Below are positions 35,470 to 43,434 of a stretch of DNA of 64,000 bases, one piece after another. The notes below the pieces were generated by a model. That model worked only from the letters and a program-made list of their open reading frames with translations. It searched no databases and was not told the DNA's origin. The stretch comes from UBA6080 sp964607515 (lineage in GTDB: Bacteria; Fermentibacterota; Fermentibacteria; Fermentibacterales; JCC-6). A program made the position numbers and the translations under genes. Location of the stretch: positions 31,972 to 95,971 of the forward strand of contig CAZSKU010000007.1 in assembly GCA_964607515.1 (NCBI GenBank), read 5' to 3'. Position 1 is the stretch's first letter, and every line of letters begins with the position of its first letter.

Positions 35470-36113
35470 TCCTTCTCCCTTCTCGATGGTTCACTGATGC
35501 GATCTGCGTATCCCTTGAAGACGCCGGCCCTCCGGCCCGCGTCGGCTATTCTCTCGGTCACCAGCCGGGACACCCCCCCGTCTCCGTCACGCCGGACCAG
35601 CTCTTCGATCTCCTCCGGGGTGACAGGAGGGCCGAAGGCCACGGTGAGCCCCCGCAGGGGCCGTTGAGTTCCGCTGATGTATGCGGGCACCACCGGGGCG
35701 CCGCTGCGGCGGGCCAGCAGAGAAATTCCCGGCCTGGCTCTTCTGAGAAGCCCGTCCCGGCTCCTGGTGCCCTCGGGGAACATGGCCAGAATCTCCCCGC
35801 GTTCCAGGATTTCCAGGGCGGCCCGGATGGCTCCGGTGTCGATGCCCTTCCGGTTCACCGGAAAGGCGCCGAGCCTGGGAAGAAGCAGCCGTGCCATGGG
35901 CTTTCTGAAGAGTTCCGACTTGGCCATGAAGTAGGGAACCCGGCGGGAGGCGACGCCCAGCACCGGAGGATCCCAGTCGGAGATGTGGTTGGCAGCCAGA
36001 ATTACCGGGCCCGAGGCGGGGATAAGGTCCCTGCCCGGATCACGAAGCCTGAAGAAAACCATTGCGGTGAGCCGGACCAGCCCGTGAAACAGGGGGATCA
36101 GCCTACTCCTCAT
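35466..36113 (-). CDS. plsC: 1-acyl-sn-glycerol-3-phosphate acyltransferase
   Basis: A 215-residue acyltransferase that makes phosphatidic acid from lysophosphatidic acid. Signatures: ILAANHISDWDPP (HxxxxD catalytic pair, about residues 42-48), FPVNRKGIDTG, and MFPEGTRSRDG, then VPAYISGTQ. An N-terminal hydrophobic segment anchors it to the membrane. Coupled by ATGA overlaps to cmk before it and rpsA after it. Confidence 0.93.
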
Positions 36114-36763
36114 GACCGGTTCTCCAGAAGGGCGTACCGGGCCAGCACTGCTTCGACCTGCTGCGCCAGGGTCATGTGGGTTCCGTCCAGCCAGAAGGCC
36201 CCGGGGGACACTCTGAGGGGGCTGTCCGGCCGGAAGCGGTCCCGACGGTCCCGGCGGATCACCTGGCGGACCATCTCCCCCATTTCGCCTTCCCCCAGGT
36301 CCCGAAGGCGCCGACGGGCCCTGACCGGGGCGTCGGCCACCACGTAGACCTTCATGAAGGCGTCGGGAAACACCACCGTTCCCATGTCGCGCCCTTCGGC
36401 TACGGTGTTCCTGTCCCGGGAGAAAAGCCTCTGAAGGTTCACCAGAAAGGCCCTGACCTGGGGCCGGGCGGAAAGGATGCTGGCCGCCTCCCCCATCTCC
36501 GCGGTGTTTATGAGGCCGGTGACGTCCCGTCCGTCCAGGGTGATGCCGTTCTCCGGGGTGAAGCCGAAGGAATGGGATTCCAGCAGGGCCGCCGCCGCCG
36601 GGCCGTCGTCCAGAAGGATTCCGGAACGCATGACGACCAGGGCCGAGGCTCTGTACATGGCGCCCGTATTGAGGAAGGAGAAGCCGAGAAGTTCCGCTAC
36701 CCGCCTTGCGGTGGTGCTTTTTCCGCTGGCGGCCGGGCCGTCGATGGCGATAACCCTATGCAG
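36110..36763 (-). CDS. cmk: Cytidylate kinase, non-canonical or frameshifted start
   Basis: Cytidylate kinase phosphorylates CMP/dCMP. P-loop IDGPAASGKSTT, then FLNTGAMYRAS, NTVAEGRDMGTVVFPDA and RDRRDRFRPDSPL are family motifs. The P-loop lies upstream of the first in-frame ATG (36658), and the frame back to the in-frame TGA at 36772-36770 holds no ATG, GTG or TTG. I take CTG 36763 as start (217 residues, normal length). Alternatively TTG 36767, eight bases after GAGGGG, would read into the gene if one extra base lies in GCATAGGG; that would be a frameshift or sequencing error. The promoter upstream sets the 5' limit near 36790. Confidence 0.85.
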   Translation of the reverse strand: MHRVIAIDGPAASGKSTTARRVAELLGFSFLNTGAMYRASALVVMRSGILLDDGPAAAALLESHSFGFTPENGITLDGRDVTGLINTAEMGEAASILSARPQVRAFLVNLQRLFSRDRNTVAEGRDMGTVVFPDAFMKVYVVADAPVRARRRLRDLGEGEMGEMVRQVIRRDRRDRFRPDSPLRVSPGAFWLDGTHMTLAQQVEAVLARYALLENRS

Positions 36764-36796
36764 GCAACTTCACTTCCCCTCGTTGAAAGTGGCGCT

Positions 36797-36825
36797 AACA
36801 TATGGAACACGAGGGGTTTGGTCAA
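36797..36825 (-). promoter_or_regulatory. Promoter of the cmk-plsC-rpsA-mtaB-coaE transcript
   Basis: On the minus strand TTGACC (36825-36820) and TATGTT (36802-36797) are spaced by 17 bp. The TGA in the -35 hexamer is also the stop codon of rluB. The predicted start near 36790 leaves a leader of about 27 bases before cmk. Confidence 0.7.
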
Positions 36826-37547
36826 GGGTCAAGGCCAACCGACCGGTAGAGTTCGCCGGTCTCGGCCCGGGTCAGGGGGCGCCAGGTCCCCCGGGGGATG
36901 TCCTTCAGGGAAACCGGGCCGTACCTTACCCGCTCCAGCCCCGTAAGGTTGACGCCGCAGGCGGAACAGAGCCTTCTGACTTCCCGGTTCCTGCCGGTTG
37001 CGATGACCAGCCTCAGCCGTTCGTCCCCCCCGGCCCGGGCCACCGTCAGGGGCCTGGAGAACTGGCCCCGGGCTATGAAAGCCCCTTTCCTGAGCCTGTC
37101 CATGGCCCGGGGGTCCGGCGGCTCGTGGAACAGCAGTATGTACTCCCTCTCCAGCGCCCATTTCGGGTGGGTCAGGCGGTAGTTCAGATCACCGTCGTTG
37201 CTCCACAGCAGAAGCCCCCCGGTCCTGACGTCCAGCCTTCCAACCGGCGTCGTTCCCGGGGGCATGCCCCTGGAGAGGGTGTGCACCCCCCTGGGTGCGT
37301 CGGTGTCCATGGTTGTCTCCACCCCCACCGGCTTGTTCATGGCCGCCAGGAAAACAGCCGGCACGGCGACCCTGGCGCCGTCGAAGCGCACCACGTCCCC
37401 GGAGGTCACCCGCACCGCGGGGTTTCTCACGACCACTCCGTTCACTGTCACCATGCCGGTGCGGATGTCGTCCTCCACCGAGCGCCTGGCCCCCCGGCCC
37501 GCCCGGGCAAGGAAACGGTTCAGCCTCATCCCCTCAGGGGTTTCCAT
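36822..37547 (-). CDS. rluB: 23S rRNA pseudouridine synthase, RluB/RsuA family
   Basis: A 241-residue synthase that converts specific uridines in rRNA to pseudouridine. S4-like N-terminus MRLNRFLARAGRGARRSVEDDI, catalytic motif PVGRLDVRTGGLLLWSNDG (Asp), and C-terminal GRNREVRRLCSACGVNLTGLERVRYGP. RluB is more likely than RsuA from the scpA-scpB-rluB order, which is common. Overlaps scpB by 14 bases. Confidence 0.9.
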   Translation of the reverse strand: METPEGMRLNRFLARAGRGARRSVEDDIRTGMVTVNGVVVRNPAVRVTSGDVVRFDGARVAVPAVFLAAMNKPVGVETTMDTDAPRGVHTLSRGMPPGTTPVGRLDVRTGGLLLWSNDGDLNYRLTHPKWALEREYILLFHEPPDPRAMDRLRKGAFIARGQFSRPLTVARAGGDERLRLVIATGRNREVRRLCSACGVNLTGLERVRYGPVSLKDIPRGTWRPLTRAETGELYRSVGLDP

Positions 37548-38130
37548 GTTCCTCTTCCGTGAGTTCCCCGGCGGCCCTTTCCAGGTCGTCCGCCCCCAGG
37601 GCCAGGAGGTTGCCTATCTCGTCCAGTCTGGGAAGGTGTTCCAGGGACCCCAGGCCGAAGTACTCCAGGAATGCCGGCGTGGTGGAGTACAAAAGGGGTC
37701 GTCCCGGGGTTTCCATTCTGCCGGCTATGGTCACGAATTCCCTTTCAAGAAGGGTTTTCATGGCGCTGTCGCAGTTCACCCCCCGCACCGCTTCCACGTG
37801 CGCCCTGGTGCAGGGCTGGCTGTAGGCCACCACCGCCAGGGTCTCGAGGGCGGCCCTGGTCAGCCTGCCGGGCCGGCGGCCCTCGAAGAGCCTCGACACC
37901 ACGGCCCCGAGTTCCGGGTCGGTGACCAGCCGGTAGCCCCCGGCCAGGAAGACCGCCTGCATCGCATGACCGCCCAGGGCGAGAGCGCTCTCGACTCTCG
38001 AGACCGCCTGTTCCACCGCTTCCGCCCCGGCTCCGGTTAGCTCGCAGAGATGTTCCACCGAAAGGGGCTTTTCGGCGGCCATGAGCAGGGCCTCCACCTC
38101 CCTGGCCAGCCTGTCCAGCATCATGCCCAT
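37534..38130 (-). CDS. scpB: Segregation and condensation protein B
   Basis: A 198-residue ScpB, the kleisin-associated winged-helix subunit of the SMC-ScpAB condensin. It shows LLMAAEKPLSVEHLCELTG, the second-wing LTRAALETLAVVAYSQPCTRAHVEAVRGV and the C-terminal FLEYFGLGSLEHLPRL. Start at 38130 or 38124 (the latter overlaps the scpA stop as ATGA). Together with the preceding gene it forms the standard scpAB pair; smc is not in the window. Confidence 0.92.
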   Translation of the reverse strand: MGMMLDRLAREVEALLMAAEKPLSVEHLCELTGAGAEAVEQAVSRVESALALGGHAMQAVFLAGGYRLVTDPELGAVVSRLFEGRRPGRLTRAALETLAVVAYSQPCTRAHVEAVRGVNCDSAMKTLLEREFVTIAGRMETPGRPLLYSTTPAFLEYFGLGSLEHLPRLDEIGNLLALGADDLERAAGELTEEEHGNP

Positions 38131-38873
38131 TTTTTCGTCCGTTCCAGTGTGATGCCTCCGAAGGAACCTTCCTGCCGGCATCGGATCCATCCCCGGCGGA
38201 CCAGTTCCAGCACGGCCACGAAAAAGGAAACAACCCGGTGCCGGTCCCGGGTTTTCCCCAGTATCCTGCGGAAGGGGACCCGCTTCCCCCCGGGAAGAGC
38301 CAGGGACAGCCCCTCGATGCACTCGGAGATGGAAAGCACAGGCCTTTCTATCATCTGGGGCCTGGCCGGCTGGTCCTTCCTGGCCAGGGATTCCAGGGCC
38401 TCCAGCAGATCCAGGATGGAGCCTGTCTCCCGACCCGCCGCTTCCCGCCCGGAGTCCTGGTATCTGTCCCTCTCCCCCGGGGGCGGGAAGGCGTCACGCC
38501 AGGAGTCCTCGCTCTCCCTGAGTTCCGCCGCCGCCTCCCGGAAGGCCCTGTACAGGATCAACTGCCGGAGAAGGGCGCTGCCGGGGTCGCCCAGGTCCTC
38601 CCGGGACTCCCGCCGGGAGGGAAGCAGGGAACGGCTCTTCATCCGGGTGAGGGTGGCGGCCATGACCAGGTATTCGCCGGCCACGTCGATGTTCAGTTCC
38701 AGGGCGCCGCGGATGTAGTCGAGGTACTGCCGGGCAACCTGGGAGACCATCACCAGGGTGATGTCCATCTCGTCCCGGCGGATCAGGTAGAGCAGCAGGT
38801 CCAGGGGACCCTCGAACTCCGCCAGGGATACCCTGCAGGCGGCGCCCCCGGGGTGCTCGACCTCAGGGCGCAT
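38121..38873 (-). CDS. scpA: Segregation and condensation protein A
   Basis: A 250-residue ScpA kleisin: FEGPLDLLLYLIRRDEMDI at the N-terminus binds the SMC neck, LELNIDVAGEYLVMAATLTRMKSRSLLP is the conserved core, and a C-terminal winged helix (RVVSFFVAVLELVRRGWI) binds the other SMC head. Overlaps the Era-like gene by 11 bases and scpB by 10. Confidence 0.93.
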   Translation of the reverse strand: MRPEVEHPGGAACRVSLAEFEGPLDLLLYLIRRDEMDITLVMVSQVARQYLDYIRGALELNIDVAGEYLVMAATLTRMKSRSLLPSRRESREDLGDPGSALLRQLILYRAFREAAAELRESEDSWRDAFPPPGERDRYQDSGREAAGRETGSILDLLEALESLARKDQPARPQMIERPVLSISECIEGLSLALPGGKRVPFRRILGKTRDRHRVVSFFVAVLELVRRGWIRCRQEGSFGGITLERTKKWA

Positions 38874-39741
38874 AACCTAGTTCCAAGAGGTCCGCCGGAC
38901 GGTCGGTCCAGCCCTCCCTGACCTTCACCCATATCTCCATCTGGACCGGCCCATGCCAGGCCTCCTGCAGAGCCGTCTCGGCGTCCTTCTGAATCCTGGC
39001 CAGGGTCTGGCCCTTCCGTCCGATGACCGTACCCTTGTCCCCGGCCCGGGCCACCAGCAGGTTCACCCGGATGTAGAGTCTTCTGTCGGTGCGGGAGTAT
39101 TCCTCCAGCTGGACAGCCACGGACTCCGCCACATCCCGGGACAGCGCGCCGAGCAGCACCGACCGGATCAGCTCCGAAGCCAGGAACCTGCAGGAGTTGA
39201 GGGTACTCACCCCGTCCGGGAAGAGCCTCTCCCTGACCGGGAGCAGCTTGAGGGCCGCCTTCCTGAGAGCCTCGACCCCCACTCCCAGGGGGGGAGACAC
39301 CGTGACCACCCCGGCGCAGCGCACTCCGAGCCCCACCTGAAGGGCCATGGGAACCCTGAATCTCCGGGGGAGGTGGTCGCCGTGGCCCAGGGCTGCCAGG
39401 AAGGGCCTGCCCTGAAGAAACAGGGTATTGATGAAATCCATTACGAAGGGGGACCGCAGCTGCTCCAGGGGGCGCCTGGCGTCCAGAAGGAGCACCGCCG
39501 CGTCGCACCCCCGGGCCCACTCTTCCGGCTGGGAGGTTTCCAGGGGAGGCGAGTCTACGAAGCAGGCCTGGGCTTCAGGGGAGGTGTATACGCCGGTTAT
39601 GGGGAATCTGGTGGTGCCCGGTTCCGGGTGCACCGGAGAGAGGGGGTATCCGGCGAGTCGGTTGAGAAGGCTGGATTTGCCGGTGTTTCCCGGGCCGGCA
39701 ATCAGGACGTATCCGCTCTGAATCCTGTCGGAGCCTGTCAT
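38863..39741 (-). CDS. Era-like GTPase with degenerate G motifs and KH domain
   Basis: A 292-residue protein with Era architecture: GTPase domain then KH domain. The P-loop GPGNTGKSS is intact (about residues 15-23) and EPGTTRFPITG is the G2 region. G3, normally DTPG, is DSPP; G4, normally NKxD, is GHGD; and G5 is SPPLG. The C-terminal KH domain keeps VIGRKGQTLARI. Era binds the 3' end of 16S rRNA during 30S assembly. The start ATG overlaps the upstream stop (ATGA). Nucleotide specificity and GTP hydrolysis are questionable; no other era is visible here. Confidence 0.8.
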   Translation of the reverse strand: MTGSDRIQSGYVLIAGPGNTGKSSLLNRLAGYPLSPVHPEPGTTRFPITGVYTSPEAQACFVDSPPLETSQPEEWARGCDAAVLLLDARRPLEQLRSPFVMDFINTLFLQGRPFLAALGHGDHLPRRFRVPMALQVGLGVRCAGVVTVSPPLGVGVEALRKAALKLLPVRERLFPDGVSTLNSCRFLASELIRSVLLGALSRDVAESVAVQLEEYSRTDRRLYIRVNLLVARAGDKGTVIGRKGQTLARIQKDAETALQEAWHGPVQMEIWVKVREGWTDRPADLLELGYAP

Positions 39742-41003
39742 CTCGGTTCGCCCGGAATCCCGGGCGGAGTTCCCTCGAGAGCCATGAAATCCCCTCCCGC
39801 GGTGCCCAGGAAGACCACTCCGCCGGCCACCACCGGCTGGGTTCCCGAATAGCCCTCCAGTTCCAGGGAGCAGACTTCCTCCCCGGAGTTGAGGCTCAGC
39901 ACGTGAAGCCGCATGTCGTCGCAGGAGGCGTATACCAGGGTGTCGCACACCGCCGGTGGAACCTGCATCCAGTTCTCGAAGGACACCTCCCAGCTCAGGG
40001 CGCCGGTGTCCATGTCCAGACAGACCAGCCTTCCGTCACAGGTACCCGCCAGGAGCGCGGACCCCGCGGATACCGGCCGGGACACCACGGTACGACCCTC
40101 CACCCGGGGCAACTGGGTTTCCCACAGGGTGGCGCCGTCCACCAGACCCAGGGCGAGCACCTTCCCGCTGGAGAACCCCGCGAAGACCATGGAGCCGCAG
40201 ATGGTCGGGGGCGAGGGCTGGGAGGCGAACTCCCGGCTCCAGATCTCCCGTCCCGATGGGTCGAAGGCGGTCATCTCGCCGCTTTCGGTGACGAACACCG
40301 CGGTGGTGTCCAGCACCGCCGGCCCCAGCACGAGGCCGTTCATGGAGCCTTCCCAGACAAGCCGGCCGGTTTCCGCGTCAAGGGCCGCCACTCCGCCCAT
40401 GCTGGTGCCGGCCAGCACCAGTGTGTCCGCGAAGAGAGCTGCGTCGCTGAACACGTGGTAGCCCAGCCCGGTGGACCAGACCTTCGCCCCGGTCTCCCGG
40501 TCCAGGCAGTAGACCACCCCGTCCTGACCGCCGAACCACAGCGTGGATCCGTCCCCGGAAGCCCCTCCGGAAAGCCCGCACACCACCTGGAACGACCACA
40601 GGACCTCCCCGGTGAGGGCGTCCACCGCCCGGAAACGGGCGTCGTTGCAGCCGACGTAGAGCACGCCGTCCAGAAGGACCGGGGAAGAGAAGAACTCGTA
40701 CCCGGTCTCCAGCCGCCAAAGCTCCCGGAAAGGGTTTGCCACCGGGTCGCCCCAGGCGGGGTTCCCCAAGGAACTGGAGCCGGCCTGGGGCCAGACTTCG
40801 GGAAGGTCCCGCACCACCGCCGGAGGCTCCTGGACGGCGAGCGAACCGGGTGCTTCCCGGTCGCCCCCATCGGCGGAGGAACCCCGGCCCCCCAGCCTTC
40901 CGGTGGCCGCCAGCACCGCCACCGCGACGGCGGCGAACAGCACTATCGCCATGGCGGCCTGTTTCTGGCTCTTCCCTCCGGTCTGCGCCATCAAGGAAAA
41001 CAC
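39738..41003 (-). CDS. Membrane-anchored PQQ-type beta-propeller protein, BamB-like
   Basis: A 421-residue protein with one N-terminal membrane helix (about 18-37) and no lipobox. Periplasmic blades of the PQQ/BamB kind repeat: GVLYVGCNDARFRAVDALTG, GVVYCLDRETGAKVWS, GGVAALDAETGRLVWEG, GKVLALGLVDGATLWE. BamB is an outer-membrane assembly lipoprotein, but other propellers share the pattern, so the role is open. The GTG at 41003 has AAGGA upstream; ATG 40991 is the alternative. Confidence 0.75.
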   Translation of the reverse strand: MFSLMAQTGGKSQKQAAMAIVLFAAVAVAVLAATGRLGGRGSSADGGDREAPGSLAVQEPPAVVRDLPEVWPQAGSSSLGNPAWGDPVANPFRELWRLETGYEFFSSPVLLDGVLYVGCNDARFRAVDALTGEVLWSFQVVCGLSGGASGDGSTLWFGGQDGVVYCLDRETGAKVWSTGLGYHVFSDAALFADTLVLAGTSMGGVAALDAETGRLVWEGSMNGLVLGPAVLDTTAVFVTESGEMTAFDPSGREIWSREFASQPSPPTICGSMVFAGFSSGKVLALGLVDGATLWETQLPRVEGRTVVSRPVSAGSALLAGTCDGRLVCLDMDTGALSWEVSFENWMQVPPAVCDTLVYASCDDMRLHVLSLNSGEEVCSLELEGYSGTQPVVAGGVVFLGTAGGDFMALEGTPPGIPGEPR

Positions 41004-41036
41004 TTTACATCCGTCCTTCCGAGGATTGCGGGCGGG

Positions 41037-41819
41037 TCAGTAGATGATCACCGGCGAGCCCACCTCCAGGGTTCTGAAGACGGCTTCCAGGTCGTCGTGC
41101 CCCAGCCTGATGCAGCCGTGGCTCACGTTGTTGCCCCGGCCCACCCCGTAATGGAGCAGTATGCCTCCCCCCAGGTCCAGGGCGTAGCTTCCCAGGGCGC
41201 CGGGGACCACCCGCACCCAGACCCTCTGGGACGCGGTAAGTGAGTCGTTGAAGAAGGCGACCTGCTCCTCCCAGCTCAGGTCCTGGGGAATGACCACCTC
41301 CTGGCCCGGAGGGGGCGGAGTGAGGCTTTGCTCCTGCCAGTACCAGTCGGGCCTGAACCAGTAGGGGTTCCGGGTCTTGTAGAGCACCTGTCGAAGCCCC
41401 CTGGGGGTGCTGAAATCCCAGGTCTGACCGTTGGCCGACTCGGTCCACCCCTTTCCTGTTCCCACGAAACCCGACCGGACGAGCATCCCGCCCCGGCGTA
41501 GATGGAAGCGGTTTTGAAAGGTGTCAATGACCAGATAATAACCGGGGAATTCCGACGCCAGCCGGGCCTCTTCCAGCCGGAGCCTGAGGCTGTCGTTCTG
41601 CCTTCTCAGCACCAGGGCGCTCTCGGCTTCCGCGGCGAGAAAGGAGTTTACCGCCGCCAGGGTGTCGCACCGGAGGGACGTCCTGAGGGCCTGCAGCCTG
41701 TGTTCCTCCGCCGCTTCGCTCCAGCCGCTCACCTTCCGGGAGGAGTAGGCCAGGGTTAGAAGGCTCGCCCCGAGGCACACCGCCATGCTTGCCAGGAGCA
41801 CGGTTTGGTTCGATTTCAA
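41037..41819 (-). CDS. L,D-transpeptidase (YkuD domain)
   Basis: A 260-residue periplasmic enzyme with a signal anchor (about 7-26) and coiled segment (40-80), then the YkuD catalytic domain. The active-site motif HYGVGRGNNVSHGCIRLG carries the nucleophile Cys with His and Arg. Such enzymes link or anchor peptidoglycan by 3-3 bonds. TTG 41819 follows GAAGGGA. It lies next to a DUF882/M15 protein, so the pair probably acts on the cell wall. Confidence 0.9.
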   Translation of the reverse strand: MKSNQTVLLASMAVCLGASLLTLAYSSRKVSGWSEAAEEHRLQALRTSLRCDTLAAVNSFLAAEAESALVLRRQNDSLRLRLEEARLASEFPGYYLVIDTFQNRFHLRRGGMLVRSGFVGTGKGWTESANGQTWDFSTPRGLRQVLYKTRNPYWFRPDWYWQEQSLTPPPPGQEVVIPQDLSWEEQVAFFNDSLTASQRVWVRVVPGALGSYALDLGGGILLHYGVGRGNNVSHGCIRLGHDDLEAVFRTLEVGSPVIIY

Positions 41820-41838
41820 GTTGTTTCCCTTCGGTGAG

Positions 41839-42771
41839 TCAGATGACCGGATTCTCCACCAGGTTCCGCCTGGTCTGCCAACGGGCGGCGCTGCCCCGGG
41901 TGTCTATGTGGACGTAGGGGCCGTGGGACTCGGTCCACCGGTAGGCCGAGGCCCCCCCCACGGGAACCTCCCCCCGGGCTTCCAGCCCTCTGGTCAGGGA
42001 GACCAGGAACTCCCCGTCGTACACGTCAATCCTCTTGTTCCTGTCGATGTCGTCCATGAGGTTGTTCGAGGGCCACCCCTCGACCCAGACGTCCGCCGCC
42101 TTTCCGTAGATGTGCAGGGAGGTGTCCGTCTCGTTGCCGATGGCGGAGTTGTATGCGGGGGTGCGGAACCCGCTGATAACGTGAATGCTCCGGGCGGCGG
42201 GGTAGCAGGTCCGGACCTCCTCGAGGAGCGCTTCCAGCTTCCAGACCAGGTTCAGGTCCAGGGCCATGTACTGGGGCCAGTCCCCCCGGAGGGTGCAAAG
42301 GAAGTCGCTCGTCCGGAAATGGGTGGAGAGCCTGGTGTTGTAGGTTTCCTGCCGGAGTTCGATAAAGCCGTCGGGTATGAACTCCCTGGTGGCCGCGTCG
42401 GAACCGCCGAAAAAACCCATCGGGTAGGAGTTAAGGGTTGCCGTGCGCATCCTGCTGCCATCCACCGGGACCAGCACCGCCCACTCCTGCACCGAGTCGC
42501 CGGCCCTGCCGGTGAGGGTGAATATCCCGTGGGACCTGGGAAGGTCGAAACAGAACTCCCGTCCCTGCCCCCGGGTATCAAGCATGCTCCAGGACAGGGA
42601 ATCGCCGCATGAAACATGCACCCGGCCTCCGGGAACCGCGACGAAGGAAGTCATACTGGGGTTCAGCGGGGAGCCGTCCACCGAAATGGAGAAAACCGGG
42701 GGCGCGGGAAGGGGATCCTCCGCCGCTCCCATGAGCAGCAGCCAGATGAAACCAGCCACGGAGAACGCCAC
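41839..42771 (-). CDS. DUF882/peptidase M15-like protein
   Basis: A 310-residue exported protein with signal peptide (MAFSVAGFIWLLLMGAAE), an N-terminal beta part and a C-terminal M15/YcbK-like domain: VISGFRTPAYNSAIG, SLHIYGKAADVWVEG and YVHIDTRGSAARW carry the usual His/Asp zinc ligands. Family members are D-Ala-D-Ala type peptidases or peptidoglycan-binding relatives. GTG start at 42771. Follows purN after 39 bases. Confidence 0.82.
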   Translation of the reverse strand: MAFSVAGFIWLLLMGAAEDPLPAPPVFSISVDGSPLNPSMTSFVAVPGGRVHVSCGDSLSWSMLDTRGQGREFCFDLPRSHGIFTLTGRAGDSVQEWAVLVPVDGSRMRTATLNSYPMGFFGGSDAATREFIPDGFIELRQETYNTRLSTHFRTSDFLCTLRGDWPQYMALDLNLVWKLEALLEEVRTCYPAARSIHVISGFRTPAYNSAIGNETDTSLHIYGKAADVWVEGWPSNNLMDDIDRNKRIDVYDGEFLVSLTRGLEARGEVPVGGASAYRWTESHGPYVHIDTRGSAARWQTRRNLVENPVI

Positions 42772-42810
42772 CGGAACCGCCTTTCAGTCAATCCTTAACT
42801 CGGGAATATC

Positions 42811-43434
42811 TCAGAAAGGGGCGGAATCCTCAAGGGCGGCCACCCTGCGTCCCTCCCGGCGGAGCCTTCCATCGCAGTGAAGCCTCACCGCCTCGGGGTA
42901 GATCCTGTGCTCCTCCGCAAGGATCCTTCGAGAAAGGGTTTCCACGGTGTCCCCGGGGATCACGGGAACCGGGGATTGCAGGATTATGGGACCCGTATCG
43001 GTTCCCCGGTCCACGTAGTGCACGGTGCATCCGGAAACCTTTACCCCGTGCTCCAGGGCCCTTCTCTGGGGTTCCAGCCCGGGAAACGCCGGCAGAAGGG
43101 AAGGATGGATGTTCATGATCCTCCCGTCGAAAGCTTCCAGGAGCGGGCCCTTCAGAAGGCGCATGAGCCCAGCCAGGCACACCAGGTCAATCCCGCTTTC
43201 CAGGAGGAATCCGGTCCACTCCTCCTCCTCCCGGAGGCCGAACCGGGTGCGGTGGGGACCGGGGTCCATATGCCGTCCCCGGACACCCATCTCCCTGGCC
43301 CTGTCGAGGGCCGGAGCCCCGGGGTTGTCGGTGAGCAGCAGGGTGACTCTGCCCGACCCGGTGTTCCCCCGGACCAGTGCCTCGAAGTTGCTCCCCCTGC
43401 CGCTGGCCAGTACCGCCACCGCAACGGTGCTCAT
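42811..43434 (-). CDS. purN: Phosphoribosylglycinamide formyltransferase
   Basis: A 207-residue PurN, which formylates GAR in purine synthesis using 10-formyl-tetrahydrofolate. Motifs: VLASGRGSNFEALV, LAGLMRLLKGPLLEAF, IMNIHPSLLPAFPG (catalytic Asn/His), GCTVHYVDRGTDTGPII (Asp). ATG 43434 overlaps the upstream stop (ATGA). Although in an operon with a membrane-protein gene, no other purine gene is near. Confidence 0.95.
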   Translation of the reverse strand: MSTVAVAVLASGRGSNFEALVRGNTGSGRVTLLLTDNPGAPALDRAREMGVRGRHMDPGPHRTRFGLREEEEWTGFLLESGIDLVCLAGLMRLLKGPLLEAFDGRIMNIHPSLLPAFPGLEPQRRALEHGVKVSGCTVHYVDRGTDTGPIILQSPVPVIPGDTVETLSRRILAEEHRIYPEAVRLHCDGRLRREGRRVAALEDSAPF

